A DNA stretch of 64,000 nucleotides from Microbacterium sulfonylureivorans (GTDB lineage Bacteria > Actinomycetota > Actinomycetes > Actinomycetales > Microbacteriaceae). A program made the position numbers and the translations under genes. Location: NCBI RefSeq assembly GCF_003999995.1, contig NZ_RJAD01000001.1, forward strand, positions 1,116,001 through 1,180,000. Direction: 5' to 3'. Numbering within the stretch: position 1 is the first letter of the stretch; each line of letters starts with the position of its first letter. The notes under the pieces are model-generated. The model was not told where the DNA came from, did no database searches, and saw nothing but the letters and a program-made list of their open reading frames with translations. Positions 32,668 to 40,241 of the stretch are shown here, piece by piece.

Positions 32668-33428
32668 GCCCGCTGTTCCGGCGGCGGGGACGCACCGGGC
32701 CTGCTGCTCCGTCGCCGGAACCGAAACCCGCGCCGGAACCGAAGCCGACACTGGGCCCGGAGCCGATGCGGCAGCCCGGCGCGTCGGTCTCCTCGCGCGG
32801 GTCCGAGCCGGCGCGGTGGATCGTCGTGGTCCCGGTCAAGCCGTCGGCTCGCGGCAAGTCGCGGCTCGAGGTGCCCGGCGTCGACCGTGCCGCACTGGCG
32901 CGGTCCGTCGCTCTCGACACGCTCGCGGCCGCGACCGCCTGCGATCTCGTCCTGCAGGTCGTCGTCGTGACGGACGACCCCGCGCTCGCGCGCGCGGCCG
33001 CGACGATCCCGGCGCTGCGGTTCGTCTCGGAGGGCGAGGCGCAGGGACTCGACGCAGCGGTGGCGACCGGAATCTCGGCGGTGGACCCCCTCGGGCGGAT
33101 GCCTCGCGCCGCGCTGCTCGGAGACCTCCCGGCGCTGCGACCCGACGACCTCGCGACGGCGCTGCGGGCCGCGGCATCCGTCGACCGGGGTGTCGTCGCC
33201 GACGCCGAAGGCACGGGTTCGACCCTCGTGACGGCGCGCGCGGGCGCCCCCTGGACGTCGTCGTTCGGCGAGGGCTCCTTCGCCCGGCACACCGCGTCGG
33301 GGTGCGTCGCGCTCGAGATCCCGGATGCCTCCTCCCTCCGCCGCGACGTCGACACCGCCGAGCAGCTCGAGGCCGCCGTGCAGCTCGGCGTCGGGACGCG
33401 CACGGCCGAGATCCTCGGGCTAGGGTGA
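32664..33428 (+). CDS. fbiD: Phospholactate/phosphoenolpyruvate guanylyltransferase
   Basis: A 254-residue CofC/FbiD-type nucleotidyltransferase that activates 2-phospholactate or phosphoenolpyruvate with GTP for F420 assembly. The catalytic domain begins near residue 52 (WIVVVPVKPSARGKSRLEVPG), followed by VVVTDDPALARAA, GLDAAVATG, LLGDLPALRPDDLATAL and the SFGEGSFARHTASG motif. The first 50 residues form a Pro/Glu/Lys-rich extension (PEPKPAPEPKPTLGPEP) not needed by the family. GTG 32664 overlaps the fgd stop (GTGA). It is the last gene of the F420 operon; a leaderless cupin gene starts four bases later. Confidence 0.9.
   Translation: MSPLFRRRGRTGPAAPSPEPKPAPEPKPTLGPEPMRQPGASVSSRGSEPARWIVVVPVKPSARGKSRLEVPGVDRAALARSVALDTLAAATACDLVLQVVVVTDDPALARAAATIPALRFVSEGEAQGLDAAVATGISAVDPLGRMPRAALLGDLPALRPDDLATALRAAASVDRGVVADAEGTGSTLVTARAGAPWTSSFGEGSFARHTASGCVALEIPDASSLRRDVDTAEQLEAAVQLGVGTRTAEILGLG
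33421..33426 (+). promoter_or_regulatory. Leaderless -10 of the cupin gene
   Basis: TAGGGT, six bases before GTG 33433. It lies within the last codons of fbiD, so the cupin gene has its own promoter although it follows the F420 operon. Confidence 0.55.
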
Positions 33429-33432
33429 CGAC

Positions 33433-33867
33433 GTGAGCGACTACGAACTGCTGGAGATGGGCGGACCGGACGAGTGGCGGGAGCACTTCGGTGGGTTCCG
33501 CCCCGAGAGCTCGCGAGACGGCAGGCGCGTCGTCGACCACGACATGACGATGCAGTACATCGGCATGACCGCGAACGCTCTCGAGCCCGGCGAGGAGGCC
33601 GGATACTGGCACCGGCACGCGCGGGTGGAGGAGCTCTACGTGTTCCTCGGCGGTCGCGGTCAGATGGGGCTCGACGGCGATGTCGTCGAGGTCGGACCGG
33701 GCTCGGTCGTGCGCGTCGGCCAGGGCGTGTGGCGCACGTGGCGTGCGAGGCCCGACGCCGGCGACCAGCTGCGATGGCTGTGCATCCGCGCCGGCGGATA
33801 CGAGCTCCCCCACTTCCCCGACGACGGCGAGCGCGACAACGACCGCCCGTCGCCCTGGGCGGACTGA
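33433..33867 (+). CDS. Cupin-domain protein
   Basis: A 144-residue single-cupin protein. ALEPGEEAGYWHRHARVEELYVFLGGRGQMGLDGDVVEVGPGSVVRVGQGVWRTWRARPDAGDQLRWLCIRAGG shows the two cupin motifs. The first, G..(H)xHxxxxE, is formed by HRHARVEE and includes His and Glu metal ligands; the second is PGSVVRVGQGVW. It probably binds a metal and a small ligand; the substrate is unknown. It is transcribed from its own leaderless promoter next to the F420 operon and followed 17 bases later by a methyltransferase. Confidence 0.85.
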   Translation: MSDYELLEMGGPDEWREHFGGFRPESSRDGRRVVDHDMTMQYIGMTANALEPGEEAGYWHRHARVEELYVFLGGRGQMGLDGDVVEVGPGSVVRVGQGVWRTWRARPDAGDQLRWLCIRAGGYELPHFPDDGERDNDRPSPWAD

Positions 33868-33884
33868 GCGCCGGGCCGACTGCG

Positions 33885-34514
33885 GTGGCGACGAACGTGA
33901 CGGCCGACGACGACCAGTCGCTGACCCTCGCCGCCTACGAACGCGGAGCGGAACGCTACGCCGCGCTGACGCCGATGGGGCGGTCCGCACTCGTCGACGA
34001 TCTTCTCGGCGCGGTGGCGCCGGGCGCGGAGGTCCTGGAGCTCGGGAGCGGACCGGGGAGGGATGCCGCAGCGCTCGAATCCGGGGGCGTCCGAGTGCAT
34101 CGCACGGACGGGTCCTCCAGCTTCGTCGCCATGCTCCGCGAGGACGGGCACACCGCGCGACTGCTCGATGTCCGCGCCGACGACTTCGGCGGCCCGTACG
34201 ACGCGATCTTCGCCAACGCGGTGCTCTTGCACGTGCCGAGGCCGGCTCTGGCGGTGGTGCTCGAGGTCGCGCGGCGGTCCTGCCGCCCGGGTGGGCCTCT
34301 CATTGCGAGCTTCAAGAAGGGGCGCGGCGAAGCCTGGTCCGTCGCGAAGCTGGAGGACGCGCGCCACTTCACATACTGGCAAGAAGACGATCTGGCGGCG
34401 GTCGCGCATCAGGTGGGATGGACTGCCGTGCGAGCCTTCGAGTCAACCGGCGTGGAGTCAGCGGAGCGATGGATCACGCTGATCGCCCGCAACGGAGGGC
34501 CGGCGCCGGGCTGA
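33885..34514 (+). CDS. Class I SAM-dependent methyltransferase
   Basis: A 209-residue protein with a Rossmann methyltransferase fold. Motif I is VLELGSGPGRDAAAL, followed by a DGSSSFV acidic loop, YDAIFANAVLLHVPRPALAVVLEVARRSCRPGGPLIASFKKG (motifs II/III) and a C-terminal beta-rich end. It transfers a methyl group to an unidentified substrate. The start is uncertain: GTG 33885 or GTG 33897, 17 or 29 bases after the cupin stop; no clear Shine-Dalgarno. It is convergent with the DUF222/HNH gene. Confidence 0.8.
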   Translation: MATNVTADDDQSLTLAAYERGAERYAALTPMGRSALVDDLLGAVAPGAEVLELGSGPGRDAAALESGGVRVHRTDGSSSFVAMLREDGHTARLLDVRADDFGGPYDAIFANAVLLHVPRPALAVVLEVARRSCRPGGPLIASFKKGRGEAWSVAKLEDARHFTYWQEDDLAAVAHQVGWTAVRAFESTGVESAERWITLIARNGGPAPG

Positions 34515-34590
34515 CCCGCCGGATACAACGATGGGGCCACGTCACGCACGCGGCAGATGTCCGACGCCTCGACATCCACCCGACGCGCCG

Positions 34591-36090
34591 TCACCCGCTC
34601 GGGGGATGTTCGACGAACCGCAGGGTGGGAGGCGGACGATCGACATAGGAGCGGCCGAGCGGACTCGTCCACTCGAGGACTCCGCCCGGATGCTGCTCGA
34701 GTCGCCAAGCCGTGTGGTGCTTCAGCGTGTGGTGTCTTCGGCACAGGTGCGCGAGGTTGCCGGCTTCGGTCGGGCCGCCGTGCTGATGGTCGATGGTGTG
34801 GTCCACGTCGGACCGCCACACCGCCATGCGGCAACCCGGGAATCGGCAGTGCTCGTCGCGCGCGCGCAGGTGCCGCCGCTGCGCCTCGGTCGGGAACCGC
34901 CGGTCGACGGCGAGGACGTCGCCGCTCACCGGGTCGGTGAGCACGCGGTCCCACAGCGTCGCGGCGCCGAGCAGTCGCCGTGCGGTGTCAGGGTCGATCG
35001 GACCGCGCCCCGCGAGCGACGGCGGCGGGCCGTCGTCACCGAGGAGCGTCTGGAACGGCACCGTGATCTGGACGATCGCCCGCAACGCGTCGAGACCGTC
35101 TCCGCCGTCCCGGTCGATCGCTGCGAGGGTCGGATGCCCGGTGAGCAGGAGGTCGCACAGCGCGTCGGCTCGCAACTGATCCATCGTCCGGTCATCGGCG
35201 GGAGGGGGTGAAGGCGCGGCGGGCGAAGGGCACCCCCGGGCCGCGTCGGACGCGTCGACGCCCGCGACGCCGGAGACGCCCGAGCCACCGGAGACGCCCG
35301 AGCCGTCCACAGCGAGCGCGGGCGTGGCCGCGGCATCCTTCACCCCCCGCGCGATCCGCGTCACCCGGTCGTGGATGCCGTGAGCCAGCGCCGCAGGCAG
35401 GAGTGCCCAGAGCTCGGCCATGCCGTCGTCCACGTCGCGCACCGTCATGCGACGATGTGCGCGCGCCTCGAGATGGCGCTCGGCGATCATCGTCGGCAGG
35501 AGCTCCTCGGCGATCGAGGCGGCGACGACGCGGAGTCGCCCGGTCGTGAGACCTGCCGCACGGTCGAGCACGAGCTCCTCGTACGCGGCCCGGGCGGAGT
35601 CGTCGAGCCGTGTGCCCTCGTCAGCGACCACGGCCACGTGTGCGAGCGACAGCCGCCCCTCTGCGAGCGCGGCCATCGATCGGGGAAACCGGTCGCGGAG
35701 CCCCAGCGCGTCGTTCATCCGCTGCTCGATCGTACGGTCGGACACGCCCACCGCGCAGGCGAGCTCTGCCGCGAGACTGCGCACCGACAGCTGCGCATCG
35801 GACCGAAGGGTGCCGTCGTCGAGCGCGAGCTGCATCGCCTCCGCAAGAAGCCGAACCTGGACGCCCTGCCACCGCGCGATCTGCACAGCGGTGTTCGACC
35901 ACTCGTAGAGCAGTTTCCCGCGATCGGAGAGCGCGGTGTCCCAGCGGTGCTCGCGAACGACCTCCGGGCCGTCGGCGATCGTCAGCCGCTCGACGTCGGG
36001 CTCCCACCACGAGTCGGCGACACGCTCGCGCTCCCGGCACAGGAACGCCTCGAACTCTTCGTCGAGAACGGGGGCCGCGAGGATCGCCAT
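34591..36090 (-). CDS. DUF222 / HNH endonuclease-domain protein (13E12-like)
   Basis: A 499-residue protein. The N-terminal two thirds are DUF222-like (helical, with the segment RSLAAELACAVGVSDRTIEQRMNDAL...MAALAEGRLSLAHVAVVADE). A Gly/Ser/Pro-rich linker (GSGVSGGSGVSG ... PSPAAPSPPPADD) separates it from the C-terminal HNH domain CRFPGCRMAVWRSDVDHTIDHQHGGPTEAGNLAHLCRRHHTLKHH, with two Cys and the D-H...N...H catalytic pattern. This is the 13E12 repeat family common in actinobacteria, of uncertain function. The first ATG at 36090 has no strong Shine-Dalgarno. Confidence 0.9.
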   Translation of the reverse strand: MAILAAPVLDEEFEAFLCRERERVADSWWEPDVERLTIADGPEVVREHRWDTALSDRGKLLYEWSNTAVQIARWQGVQVRLLAEAMQLALDDGTLRSDAQLSVRSLAAELACAVGVSDRTIEQRMNDALGLRDRFPRSMAALAEGRLSLAHVAVVADEGTRLDDSARAAYEELVLDRAAGLTTGRLRVVAASIAEELLPTMIAERHLEARAHRRMTVRDVDDGMAELWALLPAALAHGIHDRVTRIARGVKDAAATPALAVDGSGVSGGSGVSGVAGVDASDAARGCPSPAAPSPPPADDRTMDQLRADALCDLLLTGHPTLAAIDRDGGDGLDALRAIVQITVPFQTLLGDDGPPPSLAGRGPIDPDTARRLLGAATLWDRVLTDPVSGDVLAVDRRFPTEAQRRHLRARDEHCRFPGCRMAVWRSDVDHTIDHQHGGPTEAGNLAHLCRRHHTLKHHTAWRLEQHPGGVLEWTSPLGRSYVDRPPPTLRFVEHPPSG

Positions 36091-36137
36091 GTCTCATGGT
36101 CGCATTGACCACCGACATTGTTTTCGATTCCACAGCC

Positions 36138-36154
36138 TTGTCCACAGCTGTGGA
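36138..36154. repeat. 14-bp palindrome with a TTGTCCACA motif
   Basis: TCCACAGCTGTGGA at 36141-36154 is a perfect palindrome, and 36138-36146 reads TTGTCCACA, which matches a DnaA-box consensus. It lies in the 219-base gap upstream of the DUF222 gene, near a TTTTCGATTCCACAG stretch. It may be an operator; nothing else suggests an origin. Confidence 0.5.
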
Positions 36155-36309
36155 ATAGAACATCCAACCGCAGAACGGAGGCGCTGCCGGCGTCGCCGCA
36201 TGAGCTCGCCGAAGCGGTGGCAGTCCTTCGCCGACATCACCCCCATCCTCGGCCCCCTCCTGCTGATCACGGGCCTCGTGCAGCCCCACAGAGCCCAGCC
36301 CCGTCCGCC

Positions 36310-37053
36310 TCACCCCACCAGCAGGTACACAGCTCCCACGATCGTGAAGCCGATCACCAGCCGCTCGAACACCCGCTGCGGCAGACGCCCGGCGATCCAC
36401 CGACCGAGGAGCGCGCCCGCGATCACCATCGGAAGCAGCACCGCGTCCAGCACGAGACCCGGTCCGGTGATGATCCCGAGCCCGATCGAGAACGGCACCT
36501 TGAACACGTTGACGATCGCGAAGAACCACGCCGCCGTGCCGAGGAACTCCTTCACCGGGAACCTGGCCGCGAGGAAGTACATCGACATCACCGGTCCGGC
36601 GGCGTTCGCGACCATCGTGGTGAACCCGCCGAGCGTGCCGTAGGTCACCGCGGCGACGCGGTGCGGGCCCGCGTCGGCGACCGGCGCACTGATCCGGCGG
36701 CGCACCAGGGTGATCACGATCACCGCGAGGAGGATCACCGCGATCGTCCGCTTCACCCACGCGTCGTCGGCGATCGCCAGGAACCCGACGCCGAGCAGCA
36801 CGCCGACCACGACCGCGGGAGCGAGCCGCAGGAGGGCGCGCCAGTTCGCCTGCCGCCGGTACATCGTGATGGCGAACAGGTCGGCCACGATGAGCAGGAG
36901 CAGCAGGGTCCCCGTCGACTGCTTCGCCGGAAGGACGGCGGCGAAGATCGCCACCGCGACCGTGCCGGCGCCGGGCACCGCGGTCTTCGACAACCCGACG
37001 ATCAGCGCCGCCAGGCCGAGTAGCGCCCACGCGAGCCACGTCAGGTCGGGCAC
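36310..37053 (-). CDS. TauE/SafE family sulfite exporter-like membrane protein
   Basis: A 247-residue membrane protein with about eight TM segments in two repeats. The first is LGLAALIVGLSKTAVPGAGTVAVAIFAAVLPAKQSTGTLLLLLIVADLFAI; the second is TYGTLGGFTTMVANAAGPVMSMYFLAARFPVKEFLGTAAWFFAIVNVFKVP. The GxxxG..NAAGP pattern is typical of TauE/SafE anion exporters. The start is GTG 37053, one base after the cofD stop, so it is the last gene of hemD-cofD-tauE. The transported anion is unknown. Confidence 0.9.
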   Translation of the reverse strand: MPDLTWLAWALLGLAALIVGLSKTAVPGAGTVAVAIFAAVLPAKQSTGTLLLLLIVADLFAITMYRRQANWRALLRLAPAVVVGVLLGVGFLAIADDAWVKRTIAVILLAVIVITLVRRRISAPVADAGPHRVAAVTYGTLGGFTTMVANAAGPVMSMYFLAARFPVKEFLGTAAWFFAIVNVFKVPFSIGLGIITGPGLVLDAVLLPMVIAGALLGRWIAGRLPQRVFERLVIGFTIVGAVYLLVG

Positions 37054-37054
37054 G

Positions 37055-38053
37055 TCAGATTCCTGCGACGCCCAACGCCGACTCGGCGAGCGCGGCCGAG
37101 CGCGCGGCATCCGTCATCCACAGCGGCGTTACGAGCGAGCGGATGCCGAGCTCCGCCACCTCGTCGGCGACCGCCCCGTCCTCCTCGGCGATCAGCCAGG
37201 CGTCGAGCAGGCCGTCGCCGGCCCGCGCTCCATACAGTGAGGCCACCGCGAGCGCGGAGGTGTCGACACCGATCGCCGCGAGGCACACGTCGGCCATACC
37301 CCGGACGACGCGTCCGCCGATGATCGGCGAGACCCCCACGACGGGTGCGGGGGCGGCCCGCAGCGCCTCGCGGACCCCGGGCACCGAAAGGATCGGCCCG
37401 ATCGACACGACCGGGTTCGACGGCGCGAGCAGCACGATGTCGGCCTGCGCGATCGCATCGACGACGCCGGGCGCGGGACGCGCCTCCTCGATGCCGGGGT
37501 TGTCGAACCGCACCGGCTCGAGCGTCGCGCGATGCCGGGTCCACCACTCCTGGAAGTGCATCGAGCGGATGCCGTCGCCCTCCCGCACGGTCACGACGGT
37601 GTCGACCTCGGCGTCGGTCATCGGCAGCAGGCGCGCTCCGAGGTCCCAGCGGTGCGACATCCGCTCGAGCACCCGCGTCGGGGTCGAGCCGTCACGAAGC
37701 CATCCGGTCCGGGCGAGGTGGGTGCCGAGGTCGAGGTCGCCCAGGGTGAACCAGGGCCAGCCCGCTCCCCACTCCTGCAGCTCGCGGTTGACGCGTTCGC
37801 TGTCGCCGTTGCGACCCCAGCCCCGCTCTGTGTCGTTGACGCCGGCGAGTGCATAGGTGATCGAGTCGACGTCGGGCTGCAAGCGCACGCCCGAGAGCCA
37901 GAGGTCGTCTCCGGTGTTGACGACGACCGTCAGCGCCGCGGCCGTGTCGGTGAGGCCACGATCGCGCAGCGCAGCGCGGACTCCGAGCACGAAGCGAGAC
38001 CCGCCGACGCCGCCGGCGAGGACGACGACGCGGGGAGCCGAGCTCGGACCCAC
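37055..38053 (-). CDS. fbiA: 2-phospho-L-lactate transferase CofD/FbiA
   Basis: A 332-residue CofD-fold transferase that joins FO with the phospholactyl/phosphoenolpyruvyl-guanosine intermediate in F420 synthesis. The glycine-rich VVLAGGVGGSRFVLGVRAAL is near the N-terminus, followed by VVVNTGDDLWLSGVRLQPDVDSITYALAG, ERGWGRNGDSERV, the LGDLDLGTHLAR motif and SNPVVSIGPILSVPGV. The start is GTG 38053, 6 bases after the hemD stop. It lies 3.6 kb from the fbiC-fgd-fbiD operon on the opposite strand, so the F420 genes are split here. Confidence 0.93.
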   Translation of the reverse strand: MGPSSAPRVVVLAGGVGGSRFVLGVRAALRDRGLTDTAAALTVVVNTGDDLWLSGVRLQPDVDSITYALAGVNDTERGWGRNGDSERVNRELQEWGAGWPWFTLGDLDLGTHLARTGWLRDGSTPTRVLERMSHRWDLGARLLPMTDAEVDTVVTVREGDGIRSMHFQEWWTRHRATLEPVRFDNPGIEEARPAPGVVDAIAQADIVLLAPSNPVVSIGPILSVPGVREALRAAPAPVVGVSPIIGGRVVRGMADVCLAAIGVDTSALAVASLYGARAGDGLLDAWLIAEEDGAVADEVAELGIRSLVTPLWMTDAARSAALAESALGVAGI

Positions 38054-38059
38054 CTCGGG

Positions 38060-38893
38060 TCAGTCCTGGCGCGGAAGCGGGAAAGCACCGGTGCGCGGCG
38101 CGAACTCGTCCGCTGCGTGAGGGAGAGAGAATCGCGCCACTGCGTCGATCAGCGCGTCGACGGTCTGCGCGTCGGCGACGACGTCGACCGAGAGGCCCGC
38201 CCGACGGGCGTCCTTCGCGGTGCGCGGACCGATCGCGGCGATGAGAGTCGTCTCGGGGACGGCGGGGAACTGGAGGTGGACCTGTTCGGCCACCGACCCG
38301 CTGGTCACGAGGATCGCGTTGATGCGACCCGAGCGCACGTCCTCGGCGATGCGATCGGTGACAGGCACGCCCACCGTGCGGTACGCCACCACGCTGCGGA
38401 CGCGGTGACCGGCGTCGGCGAGCATGCGGGTCAGCACGGGCTTGGCGATCTCGCTGCGCAGGGTCAGGATGTCGCGCGGCTCGGGCTCGAGACCGATGAG
38501 CTGCTCGGCCATGCCGGCCGCGGAGTTGTCCTCTTCCGGCACGAGGTCGACCCGGTACCCGACCGCGAGGAGCGCCGCCGCGGTCGTCTCTCCGACGGCT
38601 GCGATCTTGGTCGTCGGGGGCACGATCGCGCGATACGCGTAGAGCACGTCGACGGTTGTGGCGCTCGTGACCGTGAGCCAGTCGAACGAGCCCGCGGCGA
38701 GGTCGGCGAGCGACTGCTCGAGCGTGGCCTGGTCGTTGGTCGGAGCGAAGTTGATGAGCGGCGCGATCACGGGGGTGGCGCCCTGACGACGCAGCGTCGC
38801 CGCGACACCATCACCCCAGGGACCGCCGCGGGGCACGAGGACGCGCCATCCCGCGAGGGGCTTGGCGGGTACGTGCTGTGAGGCTGTGTTCAT
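38060..38893 (-). CDS. hemD: Uroporphyrinogen-III synthase-like protein HemD
   Basis: A 277-residue protein of the HemD fold, expected to cyclise hydroxymethylbilane in tetrapyrrole synthesis. GWRVLVPRGGPWGDGVAATLRRQGATPVIAPLINFAPTN, WLTVTSATTVDVLY, KIAAVGETTAAALLAVGYRVDLVPEEDNSAAGMAEQL and RINAILVTSGSVAEQVHLQFP match the two-lobed family. I chose ATG 38893 because the ORF extension to 38998 adds an His/Pro/Arg-rich, poorly conserved stretch; however, GAGAGG lies seven bases before that upstream ATG, so the start is not certain. It heads hemD-cofD-tauE. Confidence 0.82.
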   Translation of the reverse strand: MNTASQHVPAKPLAGWRVLVPRGGPWGDGVAATLRRQGATPVIAPLINFAPTNDQATLEQSLADLAAGSFDWLTVTSATTVDVLYAYRAIVPPTTKIAAVGETTAAALLAVGYRVDLVPEEDNSAAGMAEQLIGLEPEPRDILTLRSEIAKPVLTRMLADAGHRVRSVVAYRTVGVPVTDRIAEDVRSGRINAILVTSGSVAEQVHLQFPAVPETTLIAAIGPRTAKDARRAGLSVDVVADAQTVDALIDAVARFSLPHAADEFAPRTGAFPLPRQD

Positions 38894-39071
38894 GGGGGGT
38901 CGACTCTCGTGGTGCTCGGTCGGCCGCCCCAAACGTTCGAGCGGCCGATGCGCGATGCGAATCGGGCTCGCGCGCTCGGCAGCATCGCACCATTGCACTG
39001 CCTCTCCCCGAGCATACCCCCACGCTCAGGGCGTGTGTCCGGTCGGTTTCCGGACGCTGTGGACGGCGGCG

Positions 39072-39350
39072 TCAGCGCGTGTAGGCGCGGACGAGTCCCC
39101 ACACGACGGCGCCGACGACGGCGGCACCGGCGACGACAGCCGCCGCGGCCAGCGCCGGGCTGCGCCGCTGGAAGGCACGGGCCTTCTCGACCGAGTCGTC
39201 GATCTTCACGGACAGCCGACGCGGAACGTTCGCCTTGACCTCGATCGCGGCGAGCGTCGCCTTCAGCTCGGCGCGCGCCTTCTCGACGGGGTCGGCGATC
39301 CCGAGCGGCACAGCGGTGCGGGGCATCGGCACGGGCGCGTCAGAGCTCAT
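39072..39350 (-). CDS. DUF3618-like small membrane protein
   Basis: A 92-residue protein. The cytoplasmic part has the motif ELKATLAAIEVKANVPRRLSVKIDDSVEKARAFQRRSPALAAAA, followed by one C-terminal TM (VVAGAAVVGAVVWGLVRAYTR). This is the DUF3618 arrangement seen in small actinobacterial envelope proteins. The start overlaps the end of the holin-like gene by 11 bases on the minus strand. The three genes 39072-40141 are probably one operon. The function is unknown. Confidence 0.82.
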   Translation of the reverse strand: MSSDAPVPMPRTAVPLGIADPVEKARAELKATLAAIEVKANVPRRLSVKIDDSVEKARAFQRRSPALAAAAVVAGAAVVGAVVWGLVRAYTR

Positions 39351-39741
39351 CGCGCACCTCCTTCACGTCCTGGGCGATGGATTGGACCGGGTTCTGACTC
39401 TTGCCGATCTTGCGGAACCGCAGGATGCCGAGCAGCGCCAGGATCGCGGTGACGATGAGCATCGCGAAGAAGACGACCAGGGCGGACAGCCACACCGGCC
39501 ACCACGACGAGAGGCCGGCGATCACGAACGTGCCGAGCACGGGGACCGACCAGAAGAGCACGAAGAGCGCGGCGAACATCCACAGCGCGCCCCATCCGCC
39601 GTCCTTGGCGGTGCGCGCCGCCCACTTCTTCGCCGACTCGATCTCGGCGATGACGAGGTTGCGGATCAGCTCCGGAACCTCGCCGAGGAGCGTCAGCAGG
39701 CTCTCATCGGCGCGGTCGCGGAATCCGCGCGGCGACGTCAC
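39340..39741 (-). CDS. Phage holin superfamily III-like protein
   Basis: A 133-residue protein with DESLLTLLGEVPELIRNLVIAEIESAKKW followed by two TM segments (GALWMFAALFVLFWSVPVLGTFVIAGL and LSALVVFFAMLIVTAILALLGILRF) and a charged tail. It resembles the actinobacterial holin-like superfamily III proteins, which usually sit with YtxH- and DUF3618-type genes in the chromosome and are not prophage. It starts at GTG 39741, one base after the upstream stop (TGACGTG). Its real role is unknown. Confidence 0.8.
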   Translation of the reverse strand: MTSPRGFRDRADESLLTLLGEVPELIRNLVIAEIESAKKWAARTAKDGGWGALWMFAALFVLFWSVPVLGTFVIAGLSSWWPVWLSALVVFFAMLIVTAILALLGILRFRKIGKSQNPVQSIAQDVKEVRDEL

Positions 39742-39742
39742 G

Positions 39743-40141
39743 TCACGCTCCGCCGCGCCCGGCGGACGAGGAATCGGTGGCGTCGTCGATGAGGTCGTCC
39801 ACGGCGTCCTTCGCGGCCTTCGCGGTGGTCTTCGCCGCCCGGCCGACGTCATCGGCCTGGTCCTTGGTCACGTCGATGGCCGCGTCGAGCTTCTGCCCAG
39901 GCGTGCCCTTCGACGACGCCGCCTTGGTCACCTTGACGGCCGAGTCCCAGAGGGTGGTCGGCAGCGCCATGGCGGCGGACGTGGCGAAATCCTTCACCTT
40001 TCCGACCTGCTGCTGGACGGGGTCGAGATTCCAGACCTTGAGCCACTGGGTCTTGATCTGCTCGTAGCGCTCACGGCCCGCCCGGGTGCCGAGCACGTAC
40101 CCGATGGCGAGTCCGACGACGAGTCCTGCTTTGCCCCTCAT
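39743..40141 (-). CDS. YtxH-like membrane-associated protein
   Basis: A 132-residue protein starting MRGKAGLVVGLAIGYVLGTRAGRERYEQIKTQWLKVWNLDPVQQQVGKVKDFA. One N-terminal TM-like segment is followed by a Lys/Ala-rich helical tail (TKDQADDVGRAAKTTAKAAKDAVDDLIDDATD). The GxxxG/GTRAGRERY signature is typical of YtxH-like proteins. GAGGAG precedes ATG 40141 by six bases. It is the first gene of the three-gene unit with the holin-like and DUF3618-like genes; its function is not established. Confidence 0.8.
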   Translation of the reverse strand: MRGKAGLVVGLAIGYVLGTRAGRERYEQIKTQWLKVWNLDPVQQQVGKVKDFATSAAMALPTTLWDSAVKVTKAASSKGTPGQKLDAAIDVTKDQADDVGRAAKTTAKAAKDAVDDLIDDATDSSSAGRGGA

Positions 40142-40241
40142 GGGGTCTCCTCACGCTCGGTGGTGCGGTGGATGACCCTCCCAGGGTAGCCCTGTATTCC
40201 GATTCCGGCATCCACCCTTGACAAGAGCGGTCATGCGGCCC

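Noticed and set aside
36138..36154. A replication origin
   Set aside because: A single DnaA-box-like site without dnaA, dnaN or a cluster of boxes is not enough.
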